A stretch of 64,000 nt of DNA from Actinoallomurus liliacearum (GTDB taxonomy: Bacteria > Actinomycetota > Actinomycetes > Streptosporangiales > Streptosporangiaceae). Position 1 is the stretch's first letter. Each line of letters begins with the position of its first letter. The DNA lies in contig NZ_BAABHJ010000032.1 of the NCBI RefSeq assembly GCF_039542035.1, positions 185,622-249,621 of the forward strand, read 5' to 3'. Shown here piece by piece: positions 1 through 7,702 of this stretch. The notes below the pieces were generated by a model. That model did no database searches and was not told where the DNA came from. It saw nothing but the letters and a program-made list of their open reading frames with translations. Made by a program: the position numbers and the translations under genes.

Positions 1-63
1 ATCGCGCCGGGCGGCGTCCACAGCGGCATGGTCCCGCGCCTCCGGGGCAAGAGGACGGCGTGA
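1..63 (+). CDS. 3' end of an unidentified upstream gene (partial)
   Basis: The first reading frame is open from base 1 to a TGA at 61-63, giving about 20 residues ending in a basic tail (RGKRTA). The stop overlaps the GTG start of the next gene in a GTGA arrangement, which is the usual mark of translational coupling in this replicon. The visible tail is too short to assign a family. It could also be a chance open frame, since only 63 bases are visible. Confidence 0.4.
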   Translation: MAPGGVHSGMVPRLRGKRTA

Positions 64-755
64 CCGCACTGAATGATCTCGATCCGTTCGACATCTTCGA
101 CGCCGAGGCCGAGCGTCTCGACCACTTCTTCGCCGGCCTGAAGGACGACGACTGGACCCGGCCGTCCCGCTGCGCGGGATGGACGGTCCGCGACGTCCTC
201 GCCCATCTCGCCGGCGAGGAGGCGTACAACCACGCCTGCCTCAACAACGACCTCGACGGACTGTGGTCCCGTCTGGAGCGGAACGGCGTCTCCGGCCTGG
301 CGGACTTCAACGACTGGTGCGTGCGTACGCGCCGGAGCATGCCCGTGGCGGAGGTGCTCGACGAGTGGCGCACCCAGAACGGCGACACCCGCCGGCGGAT
401 GCGCGAACTCGGCCGTGACGCACGGCTGCCCACGATGGCCGGGCCCTACCCCGTCGGCCTGCAGGCGTTCCACTACTCCTCCGAGTACGCCACCCACGGC
501 GACGACGTCGGCGTGCCGGTCGAGGACGCCCGGAAGCGCACGGCCTGGCGCGTGGCGGTCGGCCGGTTCGCGCTGGAGGAGAAGGGCGCTCCGGTCGAGG
601 TGGCCGAGGACGACGATGGCGACCTGATCGTCCGGACCCCGCGTGCGCTGGGCCGGCTGACCCCGGCGGAGTTCGTCGAGGCGACCGTGGGACGCCTGCC
701 CGACGACCACCCGCTCGACCCGGGCCTCCGCGACGCGCTGCGCTGCCTGGCCTGA
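60..755 (+). CDS. DinB/maleylpyruvate isomerase-fold protein (mycothiol-dependent enzyme family)
   Basis: The 231-residue protein has the N-terminal helical-bundle signature of the actinobacterial maleylpyruvate isomerase/DinB-like superfamily: an early 'W-x-RPSRCAGWTVRDVLAHLAG' type block around residues 32-52, with the conserved Trp and His that bind metal in the family. Characterised members use mycothiol for isomerisation or conjugation, but most are of unknown substrate, so no reaction is assigned here. The start is GTG, overlapping the preceding stop, with a purine-rich GGGGCAAGAGGA just upstream. A second member of the superfamily lies at 36568-37251 with a different partner set. Confidence 0.8.
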   Translation: MTALNDLDPFDIFDAEAERLDHFFAGLKDDDWTRPSRCAGWTVRDVLAHLAGEEAYNHACLNNDLDGLWSRLERNGVSGLADFNDWCVRTRRSMPVAEVLDEWRTQNGDTRRRMRELGRDARLPTMAGPYPVGLQAFHYSSEYATHGDDVGVPVEDARKRTAWRVAVGRFALEEKGAPVEVAEDDDGDLIVRTPRALGRLTPAEFVEATVGRLPDDHPLDPGLRDALRCLA

Positions 756-771
756 TCGGTAGTGTGAGGCC

Positions 772-1506
772 ATGCCCACTGCCCTCATCACCGGCGCCAC
801 CGCGGGGATCGGCGCGGCGTTCGCCCGTCGGCTCGCCGCGGACGGCTTCCACCTGATCCTGCTCGCCCGCGACGCCGAGCGGCTGGCGCGCACCTCCGAG
901 GAGTGCGGCGACGCCGAGGTCGTCGTCGCCGACCTGGCCACCGACGAGGGGCTCGCCAAGGGCGAGGACGCCGCCCGCCGCGCCGACCTCGTCGTCAACA
1001 ACGCCGGCTTCGGGCACAAGGGGCGCTTCCTGGAGGTCCCCCTCGAGGACGAGCTGACGATGCTGCGCGTGCACTGCGAGGCGGTGCTGCGGCTGACCCA
1101 CGCGGCCCTGCCCGGGATGCGGGAGCGCGGCAGAGGCGGCGTCATCAACGTCGCGTCGGTGGCGGCGTTCTTCTCGCGGGGCACGTACGGGGCGTCCAAG
1201 GCGTGGGTGGTGGGGTTCAGCCAGGGCGTCGCCGCGGACGTCCCGGGAGTCCAGGTCATGGCGCTGTGCCCCGGCTTCGTGCACACCGAGTTCCACGACC
1301 GGGCGAGGATGAACGTCTCCGGCATCCCCGAGCCGTTCTGGCTCGACGCCGACCGCGTCGTCGCCGACGCGCTGCGCGACTTCCGGCGTGGCGTCACGGT
1401 CAGCGTGCCCGGCACGCAGTACAAAACGCTGGTCGGACTCGGCAAGTTGATTCCGCGCAATCTCGCGGGCCGCCTCTCCTCGCGCACCGGCCGCAGGTAC
1501 GACTGA
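772..1506 (+). CDS. Short-chain dehydrogenase/reductase (classical SDR)
   Basis: A 244-residue Rossmann-fold oxidoreductase. The nucleotide-binding motif GATAGIG lies at residues 8-14, NNAG at 76-79, a Ser in the catalytic strand near 129, and the catalytic Tyr139-x3-Lys143 (YGASK) are all present. An Arg following the second strand (LLARD) suggests NADP(H) preference. The length is normal for the family. It resembles the DltE/YqjQ-like short SDRs of unknown substrate. The gene starts 16 bases after the preceding stop, so the two may be co-transcribed. The substrate is not predictable from the sequence. Confidence 0.9.
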   Translation: MPTALITGATAGIGAAFARRLAADGFHLILLARDAERLARTSEECGDAEVVVADLATDEGLAKGEDAARRADLVVNNAGFGHKGRFLEVPLEDELTMLRVHCEAVLRLTHAALPGMRERGRGGVINVASVAAFFSRGTYGASKAWVVGFSQGVAADVPGVQVMALCPGFVHTEFHDRARMNVSGIPEPFWLDADRVVADALRDFRRGVTVSVPGTQYKTLVGLGKLIPRNLAGRLSSRTGRRYD

Positions 1507-1676
1507 TCCGGCCGTCGTCGCGGCTCGGCGGTCCCGGATCGTCCGCGATTCGCGGCTTATGCCCGAAACACGGCACTTCCCGGCATTCCGGCGGACGCCG
1601 GTGGAGCACCCCGCCGACTCGCGCGACGGGCCCGGGTGCGGTTAGGTTTCAACCGGACCGGCGGAGGTGTTCCCCC

Positions 1677-2450
1677 ATGCCCCTGTTCCCACGCCGTATC
1701 GCGGCGGTCGTGCTGTCGGCCCTGGCGCTGTGCGCCGGCCTGGTCGCACCCCCGGCGAGCGCCGTCGTCGGCGGCTCGCCCGCCGATCCTCCGCCGTGGC
1801 TGGCGGCGATCGGCACCCCGGCGTTCCTCATCCGCCCCTCCGGGCAGTTCTGCGGCGGCGTGCTCGTCGCGTCCGACAAGGTCGTGACGGCGGCGCACTG
1901 CGTCAACTTCCTGCGCCAGGTGCCGAGCCTGCTGAGCGCCGTCTTCGGCCGCGCCGACCTGACCAAGAAGGACGGCGAGACCGTGCAGATCAAGAAGATC
2001 TGGGTGCACCCCGCCTTCCACGAGACGTCGTTCCAGGGCGAGACGGTCGAGCACGATGACGTCGCGCTGCTCACGCTGGCGCGGCCGGTGAGCCGCCTGC
2101 CGCTGCCGCTGATCGGCTCGTACGGCGCCTACCCGCCGGGAGCCGGCGCTCGGGTGCTCGGCTGGGGCACGACCTCGGAGAAGGACCTGTTCAACGCGCG
2201 GCTCCGCGCGGCGACCGTGCCGATCGTCTCGGACGCGCGGTGCGCGTCGGCGTACGGCCACGACGCCTTCGACGCCAAGGGCATGGTGTGCGCGGGTTCG
2301 CCGCAGGCCGACACGTGCCAGTTCGACAGCGGCGGCCCGCTCATCCTGCAGGGCCGGCTCGCCGGGCTGACCTCCTGGGCGTACGGCTGCGCGCGCCCGG
2401 GATATCCGGGCGTCTACACCCGCCTGTCGGCGTTCACCCTGCCGCTGTGA
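1677..2450 (+). CDS. Secreted trypsin-like serine protease (S1 family) with Phe at the oxyanion-hole position
   Basis: The 257-residue precursor starts at ATG 1677, behind GGAGG at 1663-1667. A signal peptide spans residues 1-29 (PPASA cleavage site), and the mature N-terminus would be VVGGS, the activated form of an S1 protease, so no propeptide is evident. Catalytic His74 (TAAHC), Asp128 (DDVALL) and Ser218 are present, and Asp at the S1 pocket (ADTCQ) predicts Arg/Lys specificity. The canonical G-D-S-G-G-P reads F-D-S-G-G-P: the Gly193-equivalent, whose backbone forms the oxyanion hole, is Phe216. Six Cys are visible, in keeping with three disulfides. Activity may therefore be altered or very selective. 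Confidence 0.92.
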   Translation: MPLFPRRIAAVVLSALALCAGLVAPPASAVVGGSPADPPPWLAAIGTPAFLIRPSGQFCGGVLVASDKVVTAAHCVNFLRQVPSLLSAVFGRADLTKKDGETVQIKKIWVHPAFHETSFQGETVEHDDVALLTLARPVSRLPLPLIGSYGAYPPGAGARVLGWGTTSEKDLFNARLRAATVPIVSDARCASAYGHDAFDAKGMVCAGSPQADTCQFDSGGPLILQGRLAGLTSWAYGCARPGYPGVYTRLSAFTLPL

Positions 2451-2461
2451 GGCAGGGCGGA

Positions 2462-2535
2462 CGGTGATCGACGGCGACGACGTCGACGGCTTGATCACCG
2501 ACCGCTCGGACCGGCTGCGGATCATCCGCAGCCGG
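2462..2535. terminator. Two hairpins between convergent genes
   Basis: Two inverted repeats lie between the protease stop and the GroES-like stop. Bases 2462-2469 pair with 2493-2500 (8 bp, CGGTGATC). Bases 2511-2521 pair perfectly with 2525-2535 (11 bp, CCGGCTGCGGA, 3-base loop). There is no clear U-tract, as is common for high-GC actinobacterial terminators. Their position between convergent genes suggests bidirectional termination. Confidence 0.55.
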
Positions 2536-2605
2536 ACGGGTTCGCCCTCCTCCGCCGCCGTCACGCGGGTCACTGAGGCCCCGCCCGCCCCGGAGGCGGC
2601 GACGG

Positions 2606-2926
2606 TCAGAGGTAGAGGCCGGTGCCGTACTCGGGGCGCTCGTTGGCGACCGCGTGCAGGTCGCGCTCGCGCATCACGAGGTACTGCTCGCCCTGCACCT
2701 CGACCTGGAACTGGTCCTCGTCGTGGTACAGCACCATGTCGCCGACCTTGACGGCGCGCACGTTGTGGCCCACTCCGCAGACCTCGCCCCAGACCAGGCG
2801 GCTGGACTGCTCGGCGGTCGCCGGGATCACGATGCCTCCGCTGCTGCGGCGCTCCCCCGACTCCTTCTCGGGGCGCACCATGACGCGGTCGTGCAGCATT
2901 TGTATCTCGAACTTGGGCTCGGCCAC
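2606..2926 (-). CDS. GroES-like co-chaperone (single-domain Cpn10 family)
   Basis: The 106-residue protein carries the Cpn10 barrel pattern. MLHDRVMVRPE at residues 10-20 matches the start of GroES, RRSSGGIVIP is a mobile-loop-like segment near 26-35, and VKVGDMVLYH near 60-69 corresponds to the KVGDxVLF strand. It ends in a C-terminal extension not found in classical GroES. No groEL accompanies it, so it is an orphan paralogue rather than the main chaperonin operon. The start is GTG at 2926; ATG at 2899 is an alternative that would shorten the N-terminus by nine residues. Its partner is unknown. Confidence 0.8.
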   Translation of the reverse strand: MAEPKFEIQMLHDRVMVRPEKESGERRSSGGIVIPATAEQSSRLVWGEVCGVGHNVRAVKVGDMVLYHDEDQFQVEVQGEQYLVMRERDLHAVANERPEYGTGLYL

Positions 2927-3045
2927 AGTCGGGATTCTACCGAGATGACAACCTGTGTTCCGGACCGGCCGGAGCCGACGTCCCCGGTCGGCGGAGTCAT
3001 CCGCTCCGGGCCGCGTCAGCCGAATCCGCGAGGAGGTAGGAAGTC

Positions 3046-3864
3046 ATGTTCCTGATCACCGGTGCCACCGGCAACGTCGGCCGTCCCCTGGTGAGCGCCC
3101 TGCTCGCCGCGGGAGCCCCCGTCCGGGCGCTGACCCGCCGGCCCGCCGACGCCGGGTTCCCGGAAGGGGTCGAGGTCGCCGCGACCGAGGACCTGCCGAT
3201 GGACGGCGTCACGGCGGTGTTCCTCCACCCCGCCGTCGCCCGGGGCGGGGCCGGTCCGCTGCTGAAGAAGGCCGTGGACCACGGCGTGCGCCGGGCCGTG
3301 GTGCTGTCGTCGCAGGCCGCCCTCGACGACGACGCGGACAACTGGATCGCGGTGACGCACCGGGACTTCGAGCGGGCCGTCGAGGCGTCCGGCCTGGAGT
3401 GGGTGTTCCTGCGGCCGGGCGCGTTCGCGTCGAACACACTGACGTGGGCCCGCACGATCCGCTCGCAGGGCGTCGTCCGGGCGCCGTACGGCGCCGCGCA
3501 GGTGAACCCGGTCCACGAGAGGGACATCGCGGAGGTCGCGGCCCGAGCGTTGCTCGGCGACGACCTCGCCGGGAGCGCGCCGGTGCTGACGGGCCCGGAG
3601 TCGCTGTCCCAGATCGATCAGGCCCGCGTCATCGGTGAGGCGATCGGCCGGCCGGTGCGCTTCGAGGAGCTCACGCCGGACGAGGCGCGCGCGGAGATGA
3701 TCGGCGGGCACGTGCCGCCGGCGGTCGCGGACGCCCTGCTGCGGATGTTCGCCGACGCGGTCGGCCGTCCGGCGGAGGCGTCACCGGACGTGGCGCGGAT
3801 CATGGGCAGGCCGGCCCGCACGTTCGCCCAGTGGACGGCGGATCACGCCGCCGACTTCCGTTGA
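3046..3864 (+). CDS. NAD(P)-binding NmrA-like oxidoreductase
   Basis: The 272-residue protein has an N-terminal GATGNVG dinucleotide motif (residues 5-11), an Arg-rich end of the second strand (TRRP) and the NmrA/QOR2-like sequence VLSSQAAL in place of a classical SDR catalytic tetrad. It belongs to the atypical SDR group that includes NADPH:quinone reductase 2-like and NmrA-like proteins, which act as reductases or redox sensors. A strong AGGAGG at 3031-3036 fixes the ATG start. It stands alone between an opposite-strand GroES-like gene and an opposite-strand small gene. Confidence 0.85.
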   Translation: MFLITGATGNVGRPLVSALLAAGAPVRALTRRPADAGFPEGVEVAATEDLPMDGVTAVFLHPAVARGGAGPLLKKAVDHGVRRAVVLSSQAALDDDADNWIAVTHRDFERAVEASGLEWVFLRPGAFASNTLTWARTIRSQGVVRAPYGAAQVNPVHERDIAEVAARALLGDDLAGSAPVLTGPESLSQIDQARVIGEAIGRPVRFEELTPDEARAEMIGGHVPPAVADALLRMFADAVGRPAEASPDVARIMGRPARTFAQWTADHAADFR

Positions 3865-3890
3865 ACGACCGACCAGAACCGGCGGATGAC

Positions 3891-3960
3891 GCCGCCGGCC
3901 TCCGCCGGGCGATCGGGCAGGCCGGCGGGATCGCGCCGCCGGCCTCCGCCGAGCGATCAG
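3891..3960. repeat. Imperfect 26-bp direct repeat, 44-bp period
   Basis: Bases 3891-3916 recur at 3935-3960 with two differences (core GCCGCCGGCCTCCGCC). The pair fills the short space between convergent genes, and the second copy runs into the last codons of the small minus-strand gene. It looks like a local tandem duplication. Confidence 0.6.
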
Positions 3961-4190
3961 GCCTGGTCGGCGGCGAGCCGTTCGAGCAGGGCGATCGCCG
4001 CCTGGCGTACGTCGGCCGGGACGACGCCGCCCAGGACGGTCCGCGCCTGCTCGACGTCACGGGTGGTCGCACAGGTGACGGCGACGGACCCGGCTGCGGC
4101 CTTCTCCAGCGATCCGGCCGGCGCGCGATCGGCCAGATCCCGCGCGTGCTCGGCGAGATCCAGGTTGTCTTTGGTACTCGGGCTGCTCAA
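3957..4190 (-). CDS. Small hypothetical protein (77 aa), TTG start
   Basis: The protein is helical and Ala-rich, with a charged N-terminus and a C-terminal segment rich in Ala, Leu and Arg (VRQAAIALLERLA). I do not recognise a family. The start is TTG (4188-4190), supported by a strong AAGGAG six bases upstream, which makes a real gene likely despite the short length. It lies 179 bases downstream of the E1-alpha gene on the same strand and could be its distal partner, but nothing in the sequence shows a functional link. Confidence 0.6.
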   Translation of the reverse strand: MSSPSTKDNLDLAEHARDLADRAPAGSLEKAAAGSVAVTCATTRDVEQARTVLGGVVPADVRQAAIALLERLAADQA

Positions 4191-4369
4191 CGCTTCTCCT
4201 TGGAGTGGCGGCGGTGCGGGCCGTCTACGGCACGGTCACCACCGCGGATGCCGAGACGCAAAAAATCGTAGACGAACGGCCTGCGCGGGGCGGCGTCCCC
4301 CCTCCCCCGACCGGATGATCGGCCGGCGGCGCGCCCGCCACGTGCGGCGTTCGGCTCCATCATTCCCCG

Positions 4370-5449
4370 TCAGTCGGCGAACGTGTCGAGATAGGCGAGG
4401 AAAGCCGCGCGTTCTTCGGCCAGTTGCGCGTGCACGTCGGCGTACACGTGGTCGAACATCTCCCGCGGGTCCGGGTCCGGCAGCGCCCGGCATTCGGCGC
4501 GGACGCGGGCGCCGAGCTCGTCCGCCTCGGCGTCCAGCGCCTCGAAGAAGTCGGCACCGGCCAGCTCGTTCTTGGTCAGGTAGGCGCGGACCCGCTCGAG
4601 CGGGTCCTTCAGCCGCCATTCCTCGACCTCGGCGTCGGCGCGGTAGCGCTTCGGGTCGTCCGAGCTCGTGTGCGCGCTCATCCGGTAGGTGTCGGCCTCG
4701 ATGAGCGTCGGCCCCTCCCCGGCCCGCGCGCGCTCCAGCGCCGTACGGGCCACGGCCAGGCAGGCGAACACGTCGTTGCCGTCGACCCGCACGCCGGGGA
4801 AGCCGAAGCCCGCCGCGCGGCGGTAGATCGGCACCCGGGCCTGCGTCTCCAACGGCGCGGAGATCGCCCAGTGGTTGTTCTGGCAGAGGAACACGACGGG
4901 CGCGTTCTGCGTGGCCGCCCACACGAACGCCTCGTTGACGTCGCCCTGGCTGGTCGCGCCGTCGCCGAAGCAGGCCAGCACCGCCTCGGCCGCCCCGTCG
5001 CGCTGCGCGCCCATGGCGTACCCGACGGCGTGCAGCGCCTGGGCGCCGATGACCAGGGTGTACCCCATCATCCGGAACTTCTCGGTGTCCCAGCCGCTGT
5101 AGGAGGTGCACCGCCACAGCTCCAGGAGGTTCGACGGCGGAACCCCACGGCTGTACGCGATGCCGTGCTCGCGGTAGCTGGGGAAGACGAAGTCCTCCGG
5201 CCGCAGGGCGCGGGCGGTGCCGATCTGCGCCGCCTCCTGCCCGAGGAGCGGCGCCCACAGGCCTAGCTCGCCCTGCCGCTGCAGCGCCATGGCCTCGAGG
5301 TCGAGCCGCCGTACAAGCGTCATGTCGCGGAACAGGGCCCGGGCCTCCTCCGCACTGATCTCGAAGGGATACCCGGGATGGTCGATCCGCTCCCCCTCGG
5401 GGGTGAGCAGCTGCACGAGGTCGGTCACACGAGCTGATTTTGCCAGCAT
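4370..5449 (-). CDS. 2-oxoacid dehydrogenase E1 component, alpha subunit (pyruvate or branched-chain type)
   Basis: The 359-residue protein is a complete E1-alpha. The thiamine diphosphate motif starts with GDG at residues 162-164 and ends with NN at 191-192, and the phosphorylation-loop-like segment RMSAHTSSDDPKRYR follows near residue 257. The family decarboxylates 2-oxoacids and hands the acyl group to E2. The usual E1-beta and E2 genes are absent on either side: upstream is a divergent gene and downstream a 77-aa protein. The subunit must therefore pair with proteins encoded elsewhere, or be an isolated paralogue. Pyruvate versus branched-chain substrate cannot be decided from this subunit alone. 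Confidence 0.9.
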   Translation of the reverse strand: MLAKSARVTDLVQLLTPEGERIDHPGYPFEISAEEARALFRDMTLVRRLDLEAMALQRQGELGLWAPLLGQEAAQIGTARALRPEDFVFPSYREHGIAYSRGVPPSNLLELWRCTSYSGWDTEKFRMMGYTLVIGAQALHAVGYAMGAQRDGAAEAVLACFGDGATSQGDVNEAFVWAATQNAPVVFLCQNNHWAISAPLETQARVPIYRRAAGFGFPGVRVDGNDVFACLAVARTALERARAGEGPTLIEADTYRMSAHTSSDDPKRYRADAEVEEWRLKDPLERVRAYLTKNELAGADFFEALDAEADELGARVRAECRALPDPDPREMFDHVYADVHAQLAEERAAFLAYLDTFAD

Positions 5450-5660
5450 CGGGCGCGGTGTCTCGTCACCCGGGTGGCTTAGCGTCTCCAGAACCTCGTT
5501 CGGCTCACTGCTTCAGCAGCGTCACTCAGGGCCGGCACCGAGGCCACGGCGCCGGACGCCGCCGAATTCTCCATTGATCCGCTAGGGAACTTCAGGGAGG
5601 ATGAATCCGTAAGAGCGCCTGCACGGTGAGTGACGACATCGCCGTCCGAAGGAGCGTGAC

Positions 5661-7058
5661 ATGGCTCTGTGGAGACCGGATCCGACCTTCTATCCGTCGC
5701 CCCGGGAAGCAGTTAACGCCCCGCCCGAGACACTCGCGTACATCGCCGCGTTCGACCGGTCGGCCCAGCGCCCCGACGCGATCGCGGTCGTCGACGTCGA
5801 CCCGGACTCCACCTCGTACGGCTCGGTGGTGGGCTGGACGGACCTGCCCTACACCGGAGATGAGCTGCACCACTTCGGGTGGAACGCCTGCAGCAGCGCC
5901 CTGTGCCCGAACGCCCCGCACCCCCACGTCGAGCGGCGATACCTCGTCGTGCCGGGCCTGCGCTCCTCCCGGATCTACATCCTCGACGTCAAGGACGACC
6001 CGGGAAAGCCGTCGGTCGTCAAGGTCATCGAACCGGAAGAGCTGGCCGGGCGCGCCGGCTACTCCCGGCCGCACACGGTGCACTGCGGCCCCGACGGCCT
6101 CTATGTCTCCGCGCTCGGCGGCGCGGACGGCCGGGACGGGCCCGGCGGCATCGCGGTGCTCGACCACGACTCGTTCGAGGTGGTGGGGGCCTGGGAGGCC
6201 GACCGGGGCCCGCAGCACCTCGCGTACGACTTCTGGTGGCACCTGACGCAGGACGTCATGGTCACGTCCGAGTGGGGCACGCCGTCGATGATCGAGGACG
6301 GCGTGAACGCCGAGCTGCTGCTCGGCCGCAAGTACGGCCACGCTCTGCACTTCTGGGACCTGCGCAAGCGCCGCCACGTCCAGACGGTGGACCTCGGCGA
6401 CGAGCACCAGATGGTCCTCGAGCTGCGGCCCGCGCATGATCCGACCAAAACGTACGGTTTCGCCGGCGTCGTCGTCAGCGTCGAGGACCTGTCCGCCTCG
6501 GTCTGGGTCTGGTACCGCGAGGACGGCGAGTTCAAGGCCCGCAAGGTCATCACGATCCCCGCCGAACCGGCGGATCCGGCGGACCTGCCGCCGGTGATCG
6601 CACCGTTCGGCGCGGTGCCGCCGCTCGTCACCGACATCGACCTGTCGGTGGACGACCGCTACCTGTACGTCTCCTGCTGGGGCACCGGCGAGCTCAAGCG
6701 CTACGACGTGTCCGACCCGTTCAACCCGGTGGAGGCCGGATCGGTGCGGATCGGCGGGATCGTGCGTCGTACCCCGCACCCGGCGGCGCCCGGCCTCCCG
6801 CTCGCCGGCGGCCCGCAGATGGTCGAGGTGAGCCGGGACGGCCGGCGGGTCTACGTCACGAACTCGCTGTACGGCTCCTGGGACGACCAGTTCTACCCGG
6901 ACGGCGTCGGCGCGTGGGCGGCCAAGATCGACTCGGGCGACGGGTTCACCCTCGACGAGAGGTTCTTCCCGCACGGCGACGACTTCCGCGGGCTGCGCCC
7001 GCACCAGACCCGCCTCCAGGGCGGGGACGCCTCCTCCGACTCGTACTGCTACCCGTGA
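5661..7058 (+). CDS. Selenium-binding protein 56 family / methanethiol oxidase homologue
   Basis: The 465-residue protein matches SELENBP1/MtoX along its full length. It has the family Cys in HFGWNACSS (Cys77), several conserved His (PHTVHCG, GPQHLAYD, DEHQM) and the C-terminal signature H-x-DDFRGLRPHQxRLQGGD-x-SSD. Known members oxidise methanethiol to formaldehyde, H2S and H2O2 and need copper. Unlike the periplasmic enzyme of Hyphomicrobium, no signal peptide is visible, so a cytoplasmic location is predicted. A good GAAGGAG precedes the ATG. The stop overlaps the start of the next gene, implying coupled expression. Confidence 0.92.
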   Translation: MALWRPDPTFYPSPREAVNAPPETLAYIAAFDRSAQRPDAIAVVDVDPDSTSYGSVVGWTDLPYTGDELHHFGWNACSSALCPNAPHPHVERRYLVVPGLRSSRIYILDVKDDPGKPSVVKVIEPEELAGRAGYSRPHTVHCGPDGLYVSALGGADGRDGPGGIAVLDHDSFEVVGAWEADRGPQHLAYDFWWHLTQDVMVTSEWGTPSMIEDGVNAELLLGRKYGHALHFWDLRKRRHVQTVDLGDEHQMVLELRPAHDPTKTYGFAGVVVSVEDLSASVWVWYREDGEFKARKVITIPAEPADPADLPPVIAPFGAVPPLVTDIDLSVDDRYLYVSCWGTGELKRYDVSDPFNPVEAGSVRIGGIVRRTPHPAAPGLPLAGGPQMVEVSRDGRRVYVTNSLYGSWDDQFYPDGVGAWAAKIDSGDGFTLDERFFPHGDDFRGLRPHQTRLQGGDASSDSYCYP

Positions 7059-7699
7059 CCATGAACGACGGTTCGCTGGTGGCCCTGGTCGCCCTCGGCG
7101 CCTTCCACGGGCTGAACCCGGGCATGGGCTGGCTGTTCGCCGTGGCCCGTGGCCTGCAGGAGCGGTCCCGGGCCCTGGTGCTGCAGTCGCTGCCCGCGAT
7201 CGCCGCCGGGCACGCCGCGTCGGTGTTCGTGATCGCGGCCGTGGTCACGCTCACCGGGTCGGTGCTGACCTCCCGGATCGTGTCGATCGGCGGCGGTGTC
7301 GTGCTGGTCGGGTTCGGCCTGTGGCGGCTGCTGTCCAGCCGGCACTTCCGCTGGGTGGGCATGCGGCTGTCGCTGTGGCAGCTGGCCTGCTGGTCGTTCC
7401 TGATGTCGTCGGCGCACGGGGCCGGGCTCATGCTGCTGCCCGTGCTGACCCACGGCGCGGTCACCGTGCCCGGCCACTCCCACGGCATGGCGTCGGGGGC
7501 GGGCAGCGCGGTGATGGCCGCGGTGTTCGTGACGGGCGTGCACACGCTCGCCATGTTCGTCGTCGCCGGCACGATCGCCGTCATCGTGTACGAGGTCGTC
7601 GGCCTGGCCATCCTGCGCCGCGCCTGGTTCAACCTGGACCGGCTGTGGGCGGCCGCGCTCATCGGCGCGGGCGCGGCCACCCTCCTGATCGCCGTGTGA
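7055..7699 (+). CDS. Polytopic membrane protein coupled to the SBP56 gene (NicO/UreH-like appearance)
   Basis: About 214 residues, almost entirely hydrophobic, with five or six predicted membrane helices. The first helix carries FHGLNPGMGW and a later one SSAHGAGLMLLPV, followed by a short His-containing loop (PGHSHGM). This G-x-HGxxPG arrangement recalls the HxxxxDH helices of NicO/UreH metal permeases, but it is not a clear member and the substrate is unknown. The GTG at 7055 overlaps the SBP56 stop (GTGA); ATG 7061 is an alternative. Because SBP56 enzymes need copper, a metal-handling role is an attractive but unproven inference. Confidence 0.75.
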   Translation: MTMNDGSLVALVALGAFHGLNPGMGWLFAVARGLQERSRALVLQSLPAIAAGHAASVFVIAAVVTLTGSVLTSRIVSIGGGVVLVGFGLWRLLSSRHFRWVGMRLSLWQLACWSFLMSSAHGAGLMLLPVLTHGAVTVPGHSHGMASGAGSAVMAAVFVTGVHTLAMFVVAGTIAVIVYEVVGLAILRRAWFNLDRLWAAALIGAGAATLLIAV

Positions 7700-7702
7700 G
7701 GA

